Assembly: GCA_964591225.1 (NCBI GenBank) | Contig: CAZQAO010000025.1 | Location: 1 to 14,278 of the forward strand | Source: MGBC108787 sp964591225 | GTDB taxonomy: Bacteria; Bacillota_I; Bacilli_A; RF39; UBA660 | Direction: 5' to 3' | Length of the DNA stretch: 14,278 nucleotides | In this document: positions 1-5,467 of the stretch, one piece after another | Numbering within the stretch: position 1 is the stretch's first letter | How the letters are laid out: each line of letters opens with the position of its first letter | Position numbers and translations under genes: made by a program | The notes under the pieces: model-generated | Databases searched by the model: none | Told to the model about the DNA's origin: nothing | The model's input: the letters and a program-made list of their open reading frames with translations, nothing else

Positions 1-24
1 AAGAAAAACTCTCTTCTTTTTTTT
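1..24 (+). terminator. Right half of a possible intrinsic terminator cut by the window edge
   Basis: AAGA at 1-4 can pair with TCTT at 12-15, and a run of eight T follows at 17-24. Only a four-pair stem is visible because the window begins inside it. It would end a plus-strand gene lying to the left. The call rests mainly on the T-tract and its position just before the next promoter. Confidence 0.35.
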
Positions 25-36
25 ATGAATTTCGGT

Positions 37-58
37 TATACTATTCTATAGAATAGGG
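37..58 (+). promoter_or_regulatory. Phosphoketolase promoter -10, palindromic operator candidate and RBS
   Basis: A -10-like TATACT lies at 37-42, with no convincing -35. Directly overlapping it is a perfect 16-bp palindrome, CTATTCTATAGAATAG (41-56), which runs into the ribosome binding site AGGG (55-58). As DNA it is placed where a dimeric repressor would block RNA polymerase. As RNA it would form a 6-bp stem with a TATA loop covering part of the RBS. Which form matters cannot be told from sequence. Confidence 0.5.
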
Positions 59-67
59 TTGATAGTA

Positions 68-2440
68 ATGGCTACAAAAACATTAACAAATGAAATGGTT
101 AGTAAAATGGATGCATATTTTCGTGCTGCTAATTATTTAAGTGCCGCGCAATTATATTTAAAGGATAATCCTTTACTAAGAGAAAAATTAACTTTTGATC
201 ATGTTAAGTCAAAATTAGTAGGTCATTGGGGAACAGTACCAGGTCAAAATTTTATTTATGTTCATTTAAATCGAGTAATTAAAAAGTATAATTTAAATAT
301 GATTTATATTTGTGGTCCAGGTCATGGTGGCCAAGCAGTTGTTACTAATAGTTATTTGGAAGGAACTTATACAGAATTTTATCCTGAAGTTACGCAAGAT
401 ATTAAGGGCTTAACCAAATTATGCCGACAATTTAGTTTTCCGGGTGGTATAGGTAGTCATGCTACTCCGGAAACTCCGGGTTCTATCAATGAAGGGGGAG
501 AATTAGGTTATAGTTTATTGCATGCTTTCGGAGCAGTTTTTGATAATCCTAGTTTAATTGCTGCTTGTGTTATCGGTGATGGTGAAGCTGAAACTGGTCC
601 TTTAGCTACAAGTTGGCATTCTAATAAATTTTTAAATCCAATTACGGATGGCGCCGTTTTACCAATATTACATTTAAATGGTTATAAAATATCTAATCCG
701 ACAGTTTTATCGCGTATTAGTGATACGGAATTAGATGCTTATTTACGAGGTTGTGGTTGGGAACCCTTTTATGTGAGTGATTGTGAAATCAAGAAAATGC
801 ATGAAAATATGGCTACAGTTATGGATACTGTGATTGAAAAAATAAAAAAGATTCAAAATCATGCTCGGAAAGAAAATGATCCTACAAGACCTATGTGGCC
901 GATGATTGTGCTGAGAACAAAAAAAGGGTGGACTGGTCCTAAAGAAATTGATGGTAAAAAGATAGAAGGAACGTTTCGGGCCCATCAAATACCCATTGAA
1001 GTTACTAAAGACCATCCTGAAAGTCTAGAACGTTTAGAAGAATGGCTTAAAAGTTATCATCCCGAAGAATTATTTACGCAAGATGGTTGTTTGATTAAAG
1101 AACTACAAGAATTAGCTCCGGTTAGTTTCCAAAGAATGAGTGCTAATCCCAATGCTAATGGTGGGTCTTTATTACTACCCTTAACTTTACCCGATTTTCG
1201 TAAGTATGGAGTTCGATTTAAAAAACCGGGAAGTGTGGAAGCTCAAGATATGATTGAACTTGGTAAATATGTCAAAGATATATTAGAATGTAATGCTGAA
1301 AAAAGAAATTTCCGGATATTTGGACCGGATGAAGCGTTATCTAATCGTTTAAATGATGTATTTCAAGTAACTGATCGGATGTGGAATGGTAAAGTTTTAC
1401 AAACTGATGAATATTTATCAACGGATGGAAGAGTTATGGATTCATATCTTTCCGAACATGCTTGTGAAGGTTGGTTAGAGGGTTACTTATTAACAGGAAG
1501 ACATGGTTTTATTCATAGTTATGAAGCTTTTATTCGGGTAGTTGATTCCATGGTCAGTCAACATGCTAAATGGCTAAAAATGGCGAGTGAAGTTTCTTGG
1601 CGGAAAGATATCGCTTCTTTGAATATATTGTTAACTTCTCATGTATGGCAACAAGATCATAATGGCTATACCCATCAAGATCCGGGTTTCTTAAATCATA
1701 TATTAACGAAGAAAGCAAGTATTGTTAGAGCTTATCTTCCTCCTGATGCTAATACTTTAATTTCTTGTTTTAATCATATTATGCAAACTAAAAATTATGT
1801 TAATGTAATTATTGCTAGTAAACAACCTAAACCTCAATGGTTAACGATGGAAGAAGCTGAAAAGCATTGTGCGAAAGGTATTGGTATATGGGGATTTGCA
1901 AGTAATGATAAAAATGAAGAACCAGATCTTATTATGGCTACTTGTGGCGATACAGCCACTTTAGAAGGTCTTGCCGCTGTCCAAATTTTAAGAGAATATT
2001 TGCCGGAATTAAAGGTTCGTTTTGTCAATGTCGTCGATTTAATGAAACTGCAATCAGATAGTATTCATCCTCATGGTTTAAGTGATAAAGATTATGATTT
2101 AATTTTCACAAAAGATAAACCAATTATTTTTGCTTTCCATGGCTATGGCAATTTAATTCATGAATTAACGTATCGTCGGTGTAATACAAACCTGCATGTA
2201 AGGGGTTATCAAGAAAATGGCACTATTACTACGCCTTTTGATATGCGGGTCTTAAATGAAGTTGATCGTTTTCATTTAGTCTTACTAGCTTTAAAACATT
2301 TACCAGAATTTAGAGATAAGAGTGCTTATTGTGCTGAATATTGTAACAATATGTTAGTTACTCATAAAACTTATATTAAAGAACATGGAGTTGATATGCC
2401 CGAAGTCGTAAACTGGAAGTGGAAAAACAAGTCCAAATAA
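68..2440 (+). CDS. xfp: Xylulose-5-phosphate/fructose-6-phosphate phosphoketolase
   Basis: This thiamine-diphosphate enzyme cleaves xylulose 5-phosphate (often also fructose 6-phosphate) with phosphate. The products are acetyl phosphate and glyceraldehyde 3-phosphate (or erythrose 4-phosphate), so it feeds heterofermentative sugar breakdown and ATP production through acetate kinase. The 790-residue protein is normal length for the family, with XFP_N, central and XFP_C regions. Visible motifs are GPGHGG at 83-88, GSHATPETPG around 129, the ThDP/Mg motif GDGEAETG at 170-177 and QDHNGYTHQDPG from 529. His53, His86, His131 and a histidine near 531-536 fall where the bifidobacterial enzyme has active-site histidines. 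I chose ATG 68 because AGGG at 55-58 is well spaced from it; an in-frame TTG at 59 lies too close. No transketolase, transaldolase or acetate kinase gene is nearby. Substrate preference between the two sugars cannot be judged. Confidence 0.97.
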   Translation: MATKTLTNEMVSKMDAYFRAANYLSAAQLYLKDNPLLREKLTFDHVKSKLVGHWGTVPGQNFIYVHLNRVIKKYNLNMIYICGPGHGGQAVVTNSYLEGTYTEFYPEVTQDIKGLTKLCRQFSFPGGIGSHATPETPGSINEGGELGYSLLHAFGAVFDNPSLIAACVIGDGEAETGPLATSWHSNKFLNPITDGAVLPILHLNGYKISNPTVLSRISDTELDAYLRGCGWEPFYVSDCEIKKMHENMATVMDTVIEKIKKIQNHARKENDPTRPMWPMIVLRTKKGWTGPKEIDGKKIEGTFRAHQIPIEVTKDHPESLERLEEWLKSYHPEELFTQDGCLIKELQELAPVSFQRMSANPNANGGSLLLPLTLPDFRKYGVRFKKPGSVEAQDMIELGKYVKDILECNAEKRNFRIFGPDEALSNRLNDVFQVTDRMWNGKVLQTDEYLSTDGRVMDSYLSEHACEGWLEGYLLTGRHGFIHSYEAFIRVVDSMVSQHAKWLKMASEVSWRKDIASLNILLTSHVWQQDHNGYTHQDPGFLNHILTKKASIVRAYLPPDANTLISCFNHIMQTKNYVNVIIASKQPKPQWLTMEEAEKHCAKGIGIWGFASNDKNEEPDLIMATCGDTATLEGLAAVQILREYLPELKVRFVNVVDLMKLQSDSIHPHGLSDKDYDLIFTKDKPIIFAFHGYGNLIHELTYRRCNTNLHVRGYQENGTITTPFDMRVLNEVDRFHLVLLALKHLPEFRDKSAYCAEYCNNMLVTHKTYIKEHGVDMPEVVNWKWKNKSK

Positions 2441-2471
2441 AAATCCATTTACATTTTCAAATGGATTTTTT
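2439..2471. terminator. Bidirectional intrinsic terminator between xfp and csp
   Basis: A perfect 12-bp stem, AAAAATCCATTT (2439-2450) with AAATGGATTTTT (2459-2470), closes an 8-nt loop. It ends in a T-run on the plus strand and, by its A-run, on the minus strand. It lies between the tail-to-tail stop codons of xfp and the cold-shock gene and can serve both. Confidence 0.92.
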
Positions 2472-2479
2472 AAAATGTC

Positions 2480-2683
2480 TTATTCATTTACTTTTCTAGT
2501 ATGAATAGCTTGATATCCTTTAGAAGTTTCAATTAAATCAAATTCCACTTCATCATCTTTTTTTAATGTTTTATAACCATCTTGCATTATGGAAGAATAG
2601 TGAACAAAAATATCTTCTTTATCGGTATATTTAATGAATCCATAGCCCTTATCATCTTTAAACCACTTGACTCTACTACGCAC
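2480..2683 (-). CDS. csp: Cold-shock domain protein (CspA/CspB family)
   Basis: A 67-residue single cold-shock domain, the usual size for bacterial Csp proteins, which are OB-fold RNA/ssDNA-binding chaperones that melt mRNA structure. VKWFKDDKGYGFIKY near residues 5-19 contains RNP1 (KGYGFI), and DIFVHYS near 29-35 is RNP2. The C-terminal strands are present (KDDEVEFDLIETSKGYQA). The start is GTG; the upstream AGAGAGG (2698-2692 on the minus strand) with 8-nt spacing decides it, and no ATG is available. Relative to the common MNGTVKWF start, the N-terminus (MRSRVKWF) is more basic. It lies downstream of and co-oriented with the LytTR gene, but has its own leader and promoter-like sequence. 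Whether it is cold-induced cannot be seen. Confidence 0.96.
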   Translation of the reverse strand: MRSRVKWFKDDKGYGFIKYTDKEDIFVHYSSIMQDGYKTLKKDDEVEFDLIETSKGYQAIHTRKVNE

Positions 2684-2712
2684 GACTTACACCTCTCTTT
2701 CCGTAAAAGATT

Positions 2713-2758
2713 AACATAGAAAAAACGTATTTTTTGTCGAATGGTGGAATTATGTCAA
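2713..2758 (-). promoter_or_regulatory. Possible csp promoter region
   Basis: On the minus strand, TCGACA (2740-2735) and TATGTT (2718-2713) are 16 bp apart and would start a short leader for the cold-shock gene. A better -35 match, TTGACA (2758-2753), lies further upstream, but no good -10 is found 16-18 bp from it. No terminator is seen between the LytTR gene and here, so read-through is also possible. Confidence 0.35.
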
Positions 2759-2778
2759 TAATTATAGAAATTTGGTTT

Positions 2779-3474
2779 TTAGAAAAATAAATCATCCATT
2801 AAAATAGCTTTTAATTCTTTTTTCTTATTTCTCGATAATAAATTAATTTTATGATCAGGAAAATAAATAGTATTACTAGAGAAATCTACTTTTTGAATTA
2901 AATTTAAATTAATAATACAACTTTGATGACTTTGAAAGAAAGTAGTGTAGTTTTGTAACTTAGTATTTAAGTGTTTTATACTATCTTTAATGGTAAAAAT
3001 CTGTTTTTTAGTTACAATAGCTACATAATTATCATTTAGTTTCTTTTCAAAATAATAAATATCTTGAAAAGGGATTTGATAATATTCATTATCATACATA
3101 AAATGAAAAGATTCTTTTTGATTTTGAATTTCTAAAGCTAATTTTAAAGTTGCTTCTAATTCTTTTTCTAAATTATCACTTGGAATAATAGTTAAAAAGA
3201 GAAATTGATTATTTTCTTTATGATCGTTAATTAAAATAATAGAACTTGACCAGTCGCCATTTAAGCGAATCTTTTTGGCTAATTCCATGTTACTTTTATT
3301 AACTGTTGCATCAAGGATATAAATTTTTTTCCCAATTAACGGATCGGATTTTAGAAATTCTTTAGGATTACTATCCATAAAATAAATATGGTATTTTATT
3401 GGCTTAGCAATTAATAATTTATGAATTAAGTTTTGATACCTTGGTTTTTTCTCATCAATAATAAAATTTATCAC
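2779..3474 (-). CDS. LytTR-family transcriptional regulator with degenerate receiver domain
   Basis: A 231-residue AgrA-like protein. Residues about 1-110 resemble a response-regulator receiver: an acidic D7-E8 pair at the N-terminus, and D55 in IYILDA at the phosphoacceptor position, followed by an AgrA-like ELAKKIR helix. The usual Thr/Ser is replaced by N83 (IILINDH) and the conserved Lys after it is not recognisable, so classical phosphorylation switching is doubtful. Residues about 125-231 are a LytTR DNA-binding domain (YYFEKKLNDNYVAI, FFQSHQSCIINLNLIQKVD, the last matching the F-x-R-C-H-x-S-F-V-V-N region). The start is GTG with AGGGTGAT just upstream; no ATG competes. No histidine kinase or autoinducing peptide gene is in the window, so it is an orphan here. 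A repeat-rich element lies immediately upstream of its promoter. Targets are unknown. Confidence 0.85.
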   Translation of the reverse strand: MINFIIDEKKPRYQNLIHKLLIAKPIKYHIYFMDSNPKEFLKSDPLIGKKIYILDATVNKSNMELAKKIRLNGDWSSSIILINDHKENNQFLFLTIIPSDNLEKELEATLKLALEIQNQKESFHFMYDNEYYQIPFQDIYYFEKKLNDNYVAIVTKKQIFTIKDSIKHLNTKLQNYTTFFQSHQSCIINLNLIQKVDFSSNTIYFPDHKINLLSRNKKKELKAILMDDLFF

Positions 3475-3504
3475 ATTATCACCCTATTTTAAATACACTA
3501 GAAA

Positions 3505-3533
3505 AATATAGCAGAAAATCAAAATAAAAAAAA
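3505..3533 (-). promoter_or_regulatory. Promoter of the LytTR regulator gene
   Basis: On the minus strand, TGC followed by TATATT (3513-3505) is an extended -10. The -35 region at 17-bp spacing is only a T-run (3533-3528), as expected for an activator-dependent or extended -10 promoter. A start near 3498 would give a leader of about 24 nt containing the AGGGTG ribosome binding site. Confidence 0.5.
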
Positions 3534-3539
3534 TAGATT

Positions 3540-3587
3540 TTGCTCGAAATGGCCGTTTTCGTGTTCGAAAAGTTGTTTTTTGAGCAA
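3540..3587. repeat. 48-bp nested dyad with 21-bp direct repeat, candidate operator
   Basis: Outer arms TTGCTCGAAA (3540-3549) and TTTTGAGCAA (3578-3587) match in 9 of 10 positions. Inside is a second inverted repeat, TTTTCG (3556-3561) with CGAAAA (3566-3571). The halves 3542-3562 and 3563-3583 also form a direct repeat of 21-bp period, 13 of 21 positions identical, each carrying TCGAAA. The element abuts the -35 region of the LytTR gene promoter and lies about 50 bp from the zinc-ribbon gene start. LytTR proteins typically bind two direct half-sites about two helical turns apart, which fits this spacing, although the sequence is not the AgrA consensus. Confidence 0.55.
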
Positions 3588-3612
3588 TTTAATCACCAAA
3601 AAGATAAAAAAA

Positions 3613-3630
3613 TGATAAAATAGGGGCAGG
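3613..3630 (+). promoter_or_regulatory. Extended -10 promoter of the zinc-ribbon gene
   Basis: TGA followed by TAAAAT (3613-3621) is an extended -10; the -35 region at 17-bp spacing is poor (TCACCA). A start near 3626-3628 would leave a very short leader with AGGTGA at its 5' end. The TG-extended element is the same type as in several other promoters of the window. Confidence 0.45.
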
Positions 3631-3638
3631 TGACAGAA

Positions 3639-3905
3639 ATGGTATGTAAAAGATGTGGTGCTCCTTTACCTAGTGAAGGTTTTGTCTGTAAACAATGTGG
3701 TATGATGTTTGATGAAGAACAAATAAAGATGCAAAAAGAGCAAGAGCAAGGTGGTAAGAAAGTAGAATACGTTACTGAAAAGTATGGTGGCCAAAAACAA
3801 CTTTTTAAAGGACGAGAACCCCAAAATAATAAAAAAGGCTTTTTAATTCCAATCATTTTTTTAATTTTGTTAATCTTAGTTATGGTCTTGGTTTATTTTT
3901 GGTAA
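3639..3905 (+). CDS. Zinc-ribbon protein with C-terminal membrane anchor, function unknown
   Basis: An 88-residue protein. The N-terminus is a zinc ribbon with C3-x2-C6 and C17-x2-C20. A charged, Gln/Lys/Glu-rich linker (about residues 24-64) follows. The C-terminus is one hydrophobic segment (about 67-88) after a KK pair, ending in VYFW, so the ribbon would face the cytoplasm on a tail anchor. Such zinc-ribbon plus membrane-segment proteins are common in Firmicutes and usually uncharacterised. ATG 3639 is preferred over an in-frame GTG at 3630, because AGG at 3628-3630 is correctly spaced from the ATG. It is transcribed divergently from the LytTR gene across the dyad element and is 31 bp from the next membrane protein gene, with which it may be cotranscribed. 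Confidence 0.8.
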   Translation: MVCKRCGAPLPSEGFVCKQCGMMFDEEQIKMQKEQEQGGKKVEYVTEKYGGQKQLFKGREPQNNKKGFLIPIIFLILLILVMVLVYFW

Positions 3906-3910
3906 ATTAG

Positions 3911-3953
3911 GGGAAAAATAGTTTTAGGTGAAGCACATGGAACTATTTTTTTT
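3911..3953 (+). promoter_or_regulatory. Hairpin with the RBS and start codon of the next gene in its loop
   Basis: AAAAATAGTT (3914-3923) and AACTATTTTT (3941-3950) form a perfect 10-bp stem. Wobble pairs GGG/TTT could extend it outwards, and eight T (3946-3953) run through and beyond the 3' arm. The 17-nt loop holds AGGTG and the ATG of the UPF0316 gene. It could be a weak terminator after the zinc-ribbon gene or an RNA element controlling translation. The stem has a single G-C pair, so its stability is modest. Confidence 0.5.
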
Positions 3954-4452
3954 ATGTATTAAAATCTTTTTTGCCCGGATTTTAGATGTTTCCATCGGTA
4001 CTGTTCGCACAATGCTAATGGTTAAAGGAAAAACATTGGTTATGTCAATACTAGCTTTTATCGAAGTATTTATTTGGTTTTTAGTGGCTCGAGAAGCTTT
4101 AATTACCGAAGTTGAAAGTATTTTTATTCCCATATCTTATTCTTTAGGATATGCCACCGGAACATTTATTGGCTCTTGGATATCTAATCATTTTATTAAA
4201 GGCATTGTCGGAGTTCAAGTAGTTATTGAAAAGAAAAATGAACGATTGTTAAAAGCTTTATATAAACATAATTATGCGGTCTCAGTAATTGATTTAAAAG
4301 ATGATTTTGATGGTAATAAAAGAGATATGCTCTATTTACAAATTAATCATAAAAATTTAAAGAATTTAATTGCTTTAATTAAAAAGTATGATAGAAATGC
4401 TTTTATTGTCGTTAACGATACCAAAGCTGTTCAAAATGGGTTTTTAAAATAA
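3937..4452 (+). CDS. UPF0316 membrane protein (DUF5698/DUF2179, YebE-like)
   Basis: The 171-residue protein matches the layout of the B. subtilis YebE/UPF0316 family. About three hydrophobic segments fill residues 1-85 (LFFLCIKIFFARILDVSIGT, ILAFIEVFIWFLVA, YSLGYATGTFIGSWIS), with the family's TVRTMLMVKG turn after the first. A soluble C-terminal domain (about 90-165) follows, corresponding to DUF2179 (VVIEKKNERLLKALYKHNYAV, FIVVNDTKAVQNGF). The family is a widespread inner-membrane protein of unknown function; the C-terminal domain is shared with YitT-type proteins. ATG 3937 was chosen because AGGTG at 3926-3930 is 6 nt away; an in-frame GTG at 3928 lies within that RBS. It follows the zinc-ribbon gene closely and may share its mRNA. 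The start lies inside a hairpin loop. Confidence 0.88.
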   Translation: MELFFLCIKIFFARILDVSIGTVRTMLMVKGKTLVMSILAFIEVFIWFLVAREALITEVESIFIPISYSLGYATGTFIGSWISNHFIKGIVGVQVVIEKKNERLLKALYKHNYAVSVIDLKDDFDGNKRDMLYLQINHKNLKNLIALIKKYDRNAFIVVNDTKAVQNGFLK

Positions 4453-4455
4453 GAT

Positions 4456-4484
4456 TTGCTAAAATGAGAAAATTGTGGTAAAGT
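4456..4484 (+). promoter_or_regulatory. Promoter of the 113-residue unknown gene
   Basis: TTGCTA (4456-4461), a 17-bp spacer, then TAAAGT (4479-4484) preceded by TGG, an extended -10. The leader carries AGGGGG ahead of ATG 4517. Confidence 0.6.
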
Positions 4485-4516
4485 AGGGAATAGTCAAAAA
4501 AAAGGGGGTTAATATA

Positions 4517-4858
4517 ATGGAATTAAGTCTATTTTTAAGAAAAGAGATTCTACGTCTTTTTAAAGAGTGCTTAGCCACTAAAGATGATTTAGAAGTAAGC
4601 GGTCAAAGTCGTTTTAATAACTTTTTATTTAGTGAAGAGGCCTTAGAATCTCATCGAGAAGAAATTTATAGTTTATTTGTTAATATTATAGGTGATAAGA
4701 AACATGCGAGTTTTGAAGAACTACATGCCAATTATCAAGGTAAACGATGGACAGATGTTAATTTTTATATTGATATATTAATGTCTATGATTAATGCTTT
4801 AGACTATGGTGCAATTATTACTAATGACCAAAAAGAATATACTATTGTAAAAAAGTAA
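4517..4858 (+). CDS. Conserved-looking hypothetical protein, 113 residues
   Basis: I do not recognise this protein. It is a soluble, mostly helical-looking polypeptide with no signal peptide or membrane segment. Residues 1-45 are rich in charged residues (RKEILRLFKECLATKDDL), and 80-105 contain an amphipathic stretch (VNFYIDILMSMINALDYGAI) followed by a short strand-like tail. The AGGGGG ribosome binding site and own promoter support it as a real gene, and codon use matches its neighbours. No terminator is obvious before the next promoter; the GGGCCC just after its stop has no T-run. Confidence 0.75.
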   Translation: MELSLFLRKEILRLFKECLATKDDLEVSGQSRFNNFLFSEEALESHREEIYSLFVNIIGDKKHASFEELHANYQGKRWTDVNFYIDILMSMINALDYGAIITNDQKEYTIVKK

Positions 4859-4874
4859 TAAATGGGCCCTTAAA

Positions 4875-4903
4875 TTGACAAAAAGTGTAAAATATGGTAA
4901 TAT
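4875..4903 (+). promoter_or_regulatory. Strong promoter of the small-gene pair
   Basis: A consensus TTGACA (4875-4880), exactly 17 bp, then TAATAT (4898-4903) with TGG before it. A second TATAAT overlaps at 4901-4906. It is the best sigma-A-type promoter in the window, and it drives two very small unknown genes. Confidence 0.8.
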
Positions 4904-4929
4904 AATTATAGAGATGAGGGGGGTTTATC

Positions 4930-5115
4930 TTGAAAGAAGTGTTTAAAAAAGAAAAAGAGTTTTTAGAACAAATGCGGGAAGCTTTATTTGTTTTAAATTC
5001 TGAAAATAAAATTCAAAAACCATTTAATAGTGCAGATATAATTGAATGGAATGCAGCTCGATTTGCTTATGTTTTTGCTGAAAGTCAAAAAGAACCGGAA
5101 GAAAAAATAAGATAA
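4930..5115 (+). CDS. Small hypothetical protein, 61 residues, TTG start
   Basis: Not recognised. A highly charged small soluble protein (KEVFKKEKEFLEQMREALF near the start, SQKEPEEKIR at the end) with no membrane segment and one central tryptophan region (IIEWNAARFAYVF). The TTG start is decided by AGGGGGG at 4917-4923, 6 nt away; no ATG occurs until about residue 15. A consensus promoter lies directly upstream. Only 14 bp separate it from the next small gene, so the two form a bicistronic unit ended by the terminator at 5350. Confidence 0.7.
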   Translation: MKEVFKKEKEFLEQMREALFVLNSENKIQKPFNSADIIEWNAARFAYVFAESQKEPEEKIR

Positions 5116-5129
5116 GAGGTTATAAAAAA

Positions 5130-5366
5130 ATGGGAAAAAAAGAGGAAATAAACCAGAAAAGAATAGGTTTATTACTAGAATTAGCAATTATTAATGCCAA
5201 TTTATATCGATTAACGAATCAAGACCAATTTAATCCACAAAAAGTAGATACGAAAGCTATTAAAGCCCAATGTTTACGCAATAAAGTCGATTTATATAAA
5301 AGAAAACAAATGTTAGAAAAAGAAAGTCTAGATTATACTTTATCAAGACAAAAGAGCTTGTCATAA
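5130..5366 (+). CDS. Small hypothetical protein, 78 residues, Lys/Gln-rich
   Basis: Not recognised. A basic, helix-prone protein with two probable helices (about residues 5-28, INQKRIGLLLELAIINANLY; and 43-70, with KAQCLRNKVDLYKRKQMLEK) and no membrane segment. The RBS AAGAGG (5114-5119) is about 10 nt before ATG. It is the second gene of a bicistronic unit. The terminator stem begins within its last codons, so its stop codon lies in the hairpin loop. Basic composition hints at nucleic-acid or ribosome association, but that is a guess from charge alone. Confidence 0.7.
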   Translation: MGKKEEINQKRIGLLLELAIINANLYRLTNQDQFNPQKVDTKAIKAQCLRNKVDLYKRKQMLEKESLDYTLSRQKSLS

Positions 5367-5382
5367 ATAGCTCTTTTTTTTT
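5350..5382 (+). terminator. Intrinsic terminator before the nusA operon
   Basis: AAAAGAGCT (5350-5358) pairs perfectly with AGCTCTTTT (5369-5377) around a 10-nt loop, and T continues to 5382. The stem starts inside the preceding coding sequence. The T-tract doubles as the -35 region of the next promoter. Confidence 0.92.
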
Positions 5383-5393
5383 AGATAATGTTA

Positions 5394-5402
5394 TGTTATA
5401 AT
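5394..5402 (+). promoter_or_regulatory. Extended -10 promoter of the rimP-nusA-infB operon
   Basis: TGT followed by a perfect TATAAT (5397-5402). The -35 position at 17-bp spacing falls in the T-tract of the upstream terminator (TTTTTT), so the extended -10 must compensate. Transcription would start near 5409, giving a leader of about 58 nt. Confidence 0.75.
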
Positions 5403-5417
5403 CGTAGTAACAGATTT

Positions 5418-5456
5418 AAGTGGGCCAGAAATTCCCACTTTTATTTATTAGTTTTT
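5418..5456 (+). promoter_or_regulatory. Leader hairpin of the rimP-nusA operon, attenuator-like
   Basis: AAGTGGG (5418-5424) pairs with CCCACTT (5434-5440) around a 9-nt loop. A U-rich stretch follows, ending in six T just before the RBS GAGGTGAT. It begins about 9 nt after the predicted transcript start. It resembles an attenuator or 5' stabilising hairpin; since NusA itself promotes hairpin-dependent termination, autoregulation is a reasonable idea but not shown. Confidence 0.6.
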
Positions 5457-5467
5457 TGAGGTGATAT

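Noticed and set aside
743..1015. Minus-strand open frame of 90 codons inside xfp
   Set aside because: It lies wholly within the phosphoketolase gene and has no RBS, promoter or recognisable protein pattern; the same holds for other opposite-strand frames inside infB, nusA and pnp.
3521..3587. The 48-bp dyad as an intrinsic terminator on the minus strand
   Set aside because: A T-run lies nearby but is separated from the stem by several bases, and there is no minus-strand gene upstream to terminate; position at a promoter fits an operator better.
3593..3856. Minus-strand open frame opposite the zinc-ribbon gene
   Set aside because: The plus-strand product has a clear CxxC zinc ribbon and membrane anchor with a good RBS; the opposite frame is Cys/Phe-rich only as a shadow of it.
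4859..4880. GGGCCC after the 113-residue gene as a terminator
   Set aside because: The symmetry is only six bases, has no loop and no T-run.
5409..5467. rimP leader as a riboswitch
   Set aside because: The leader is under 60 nt with one small hairpin and no match to a riboswitch core I know.
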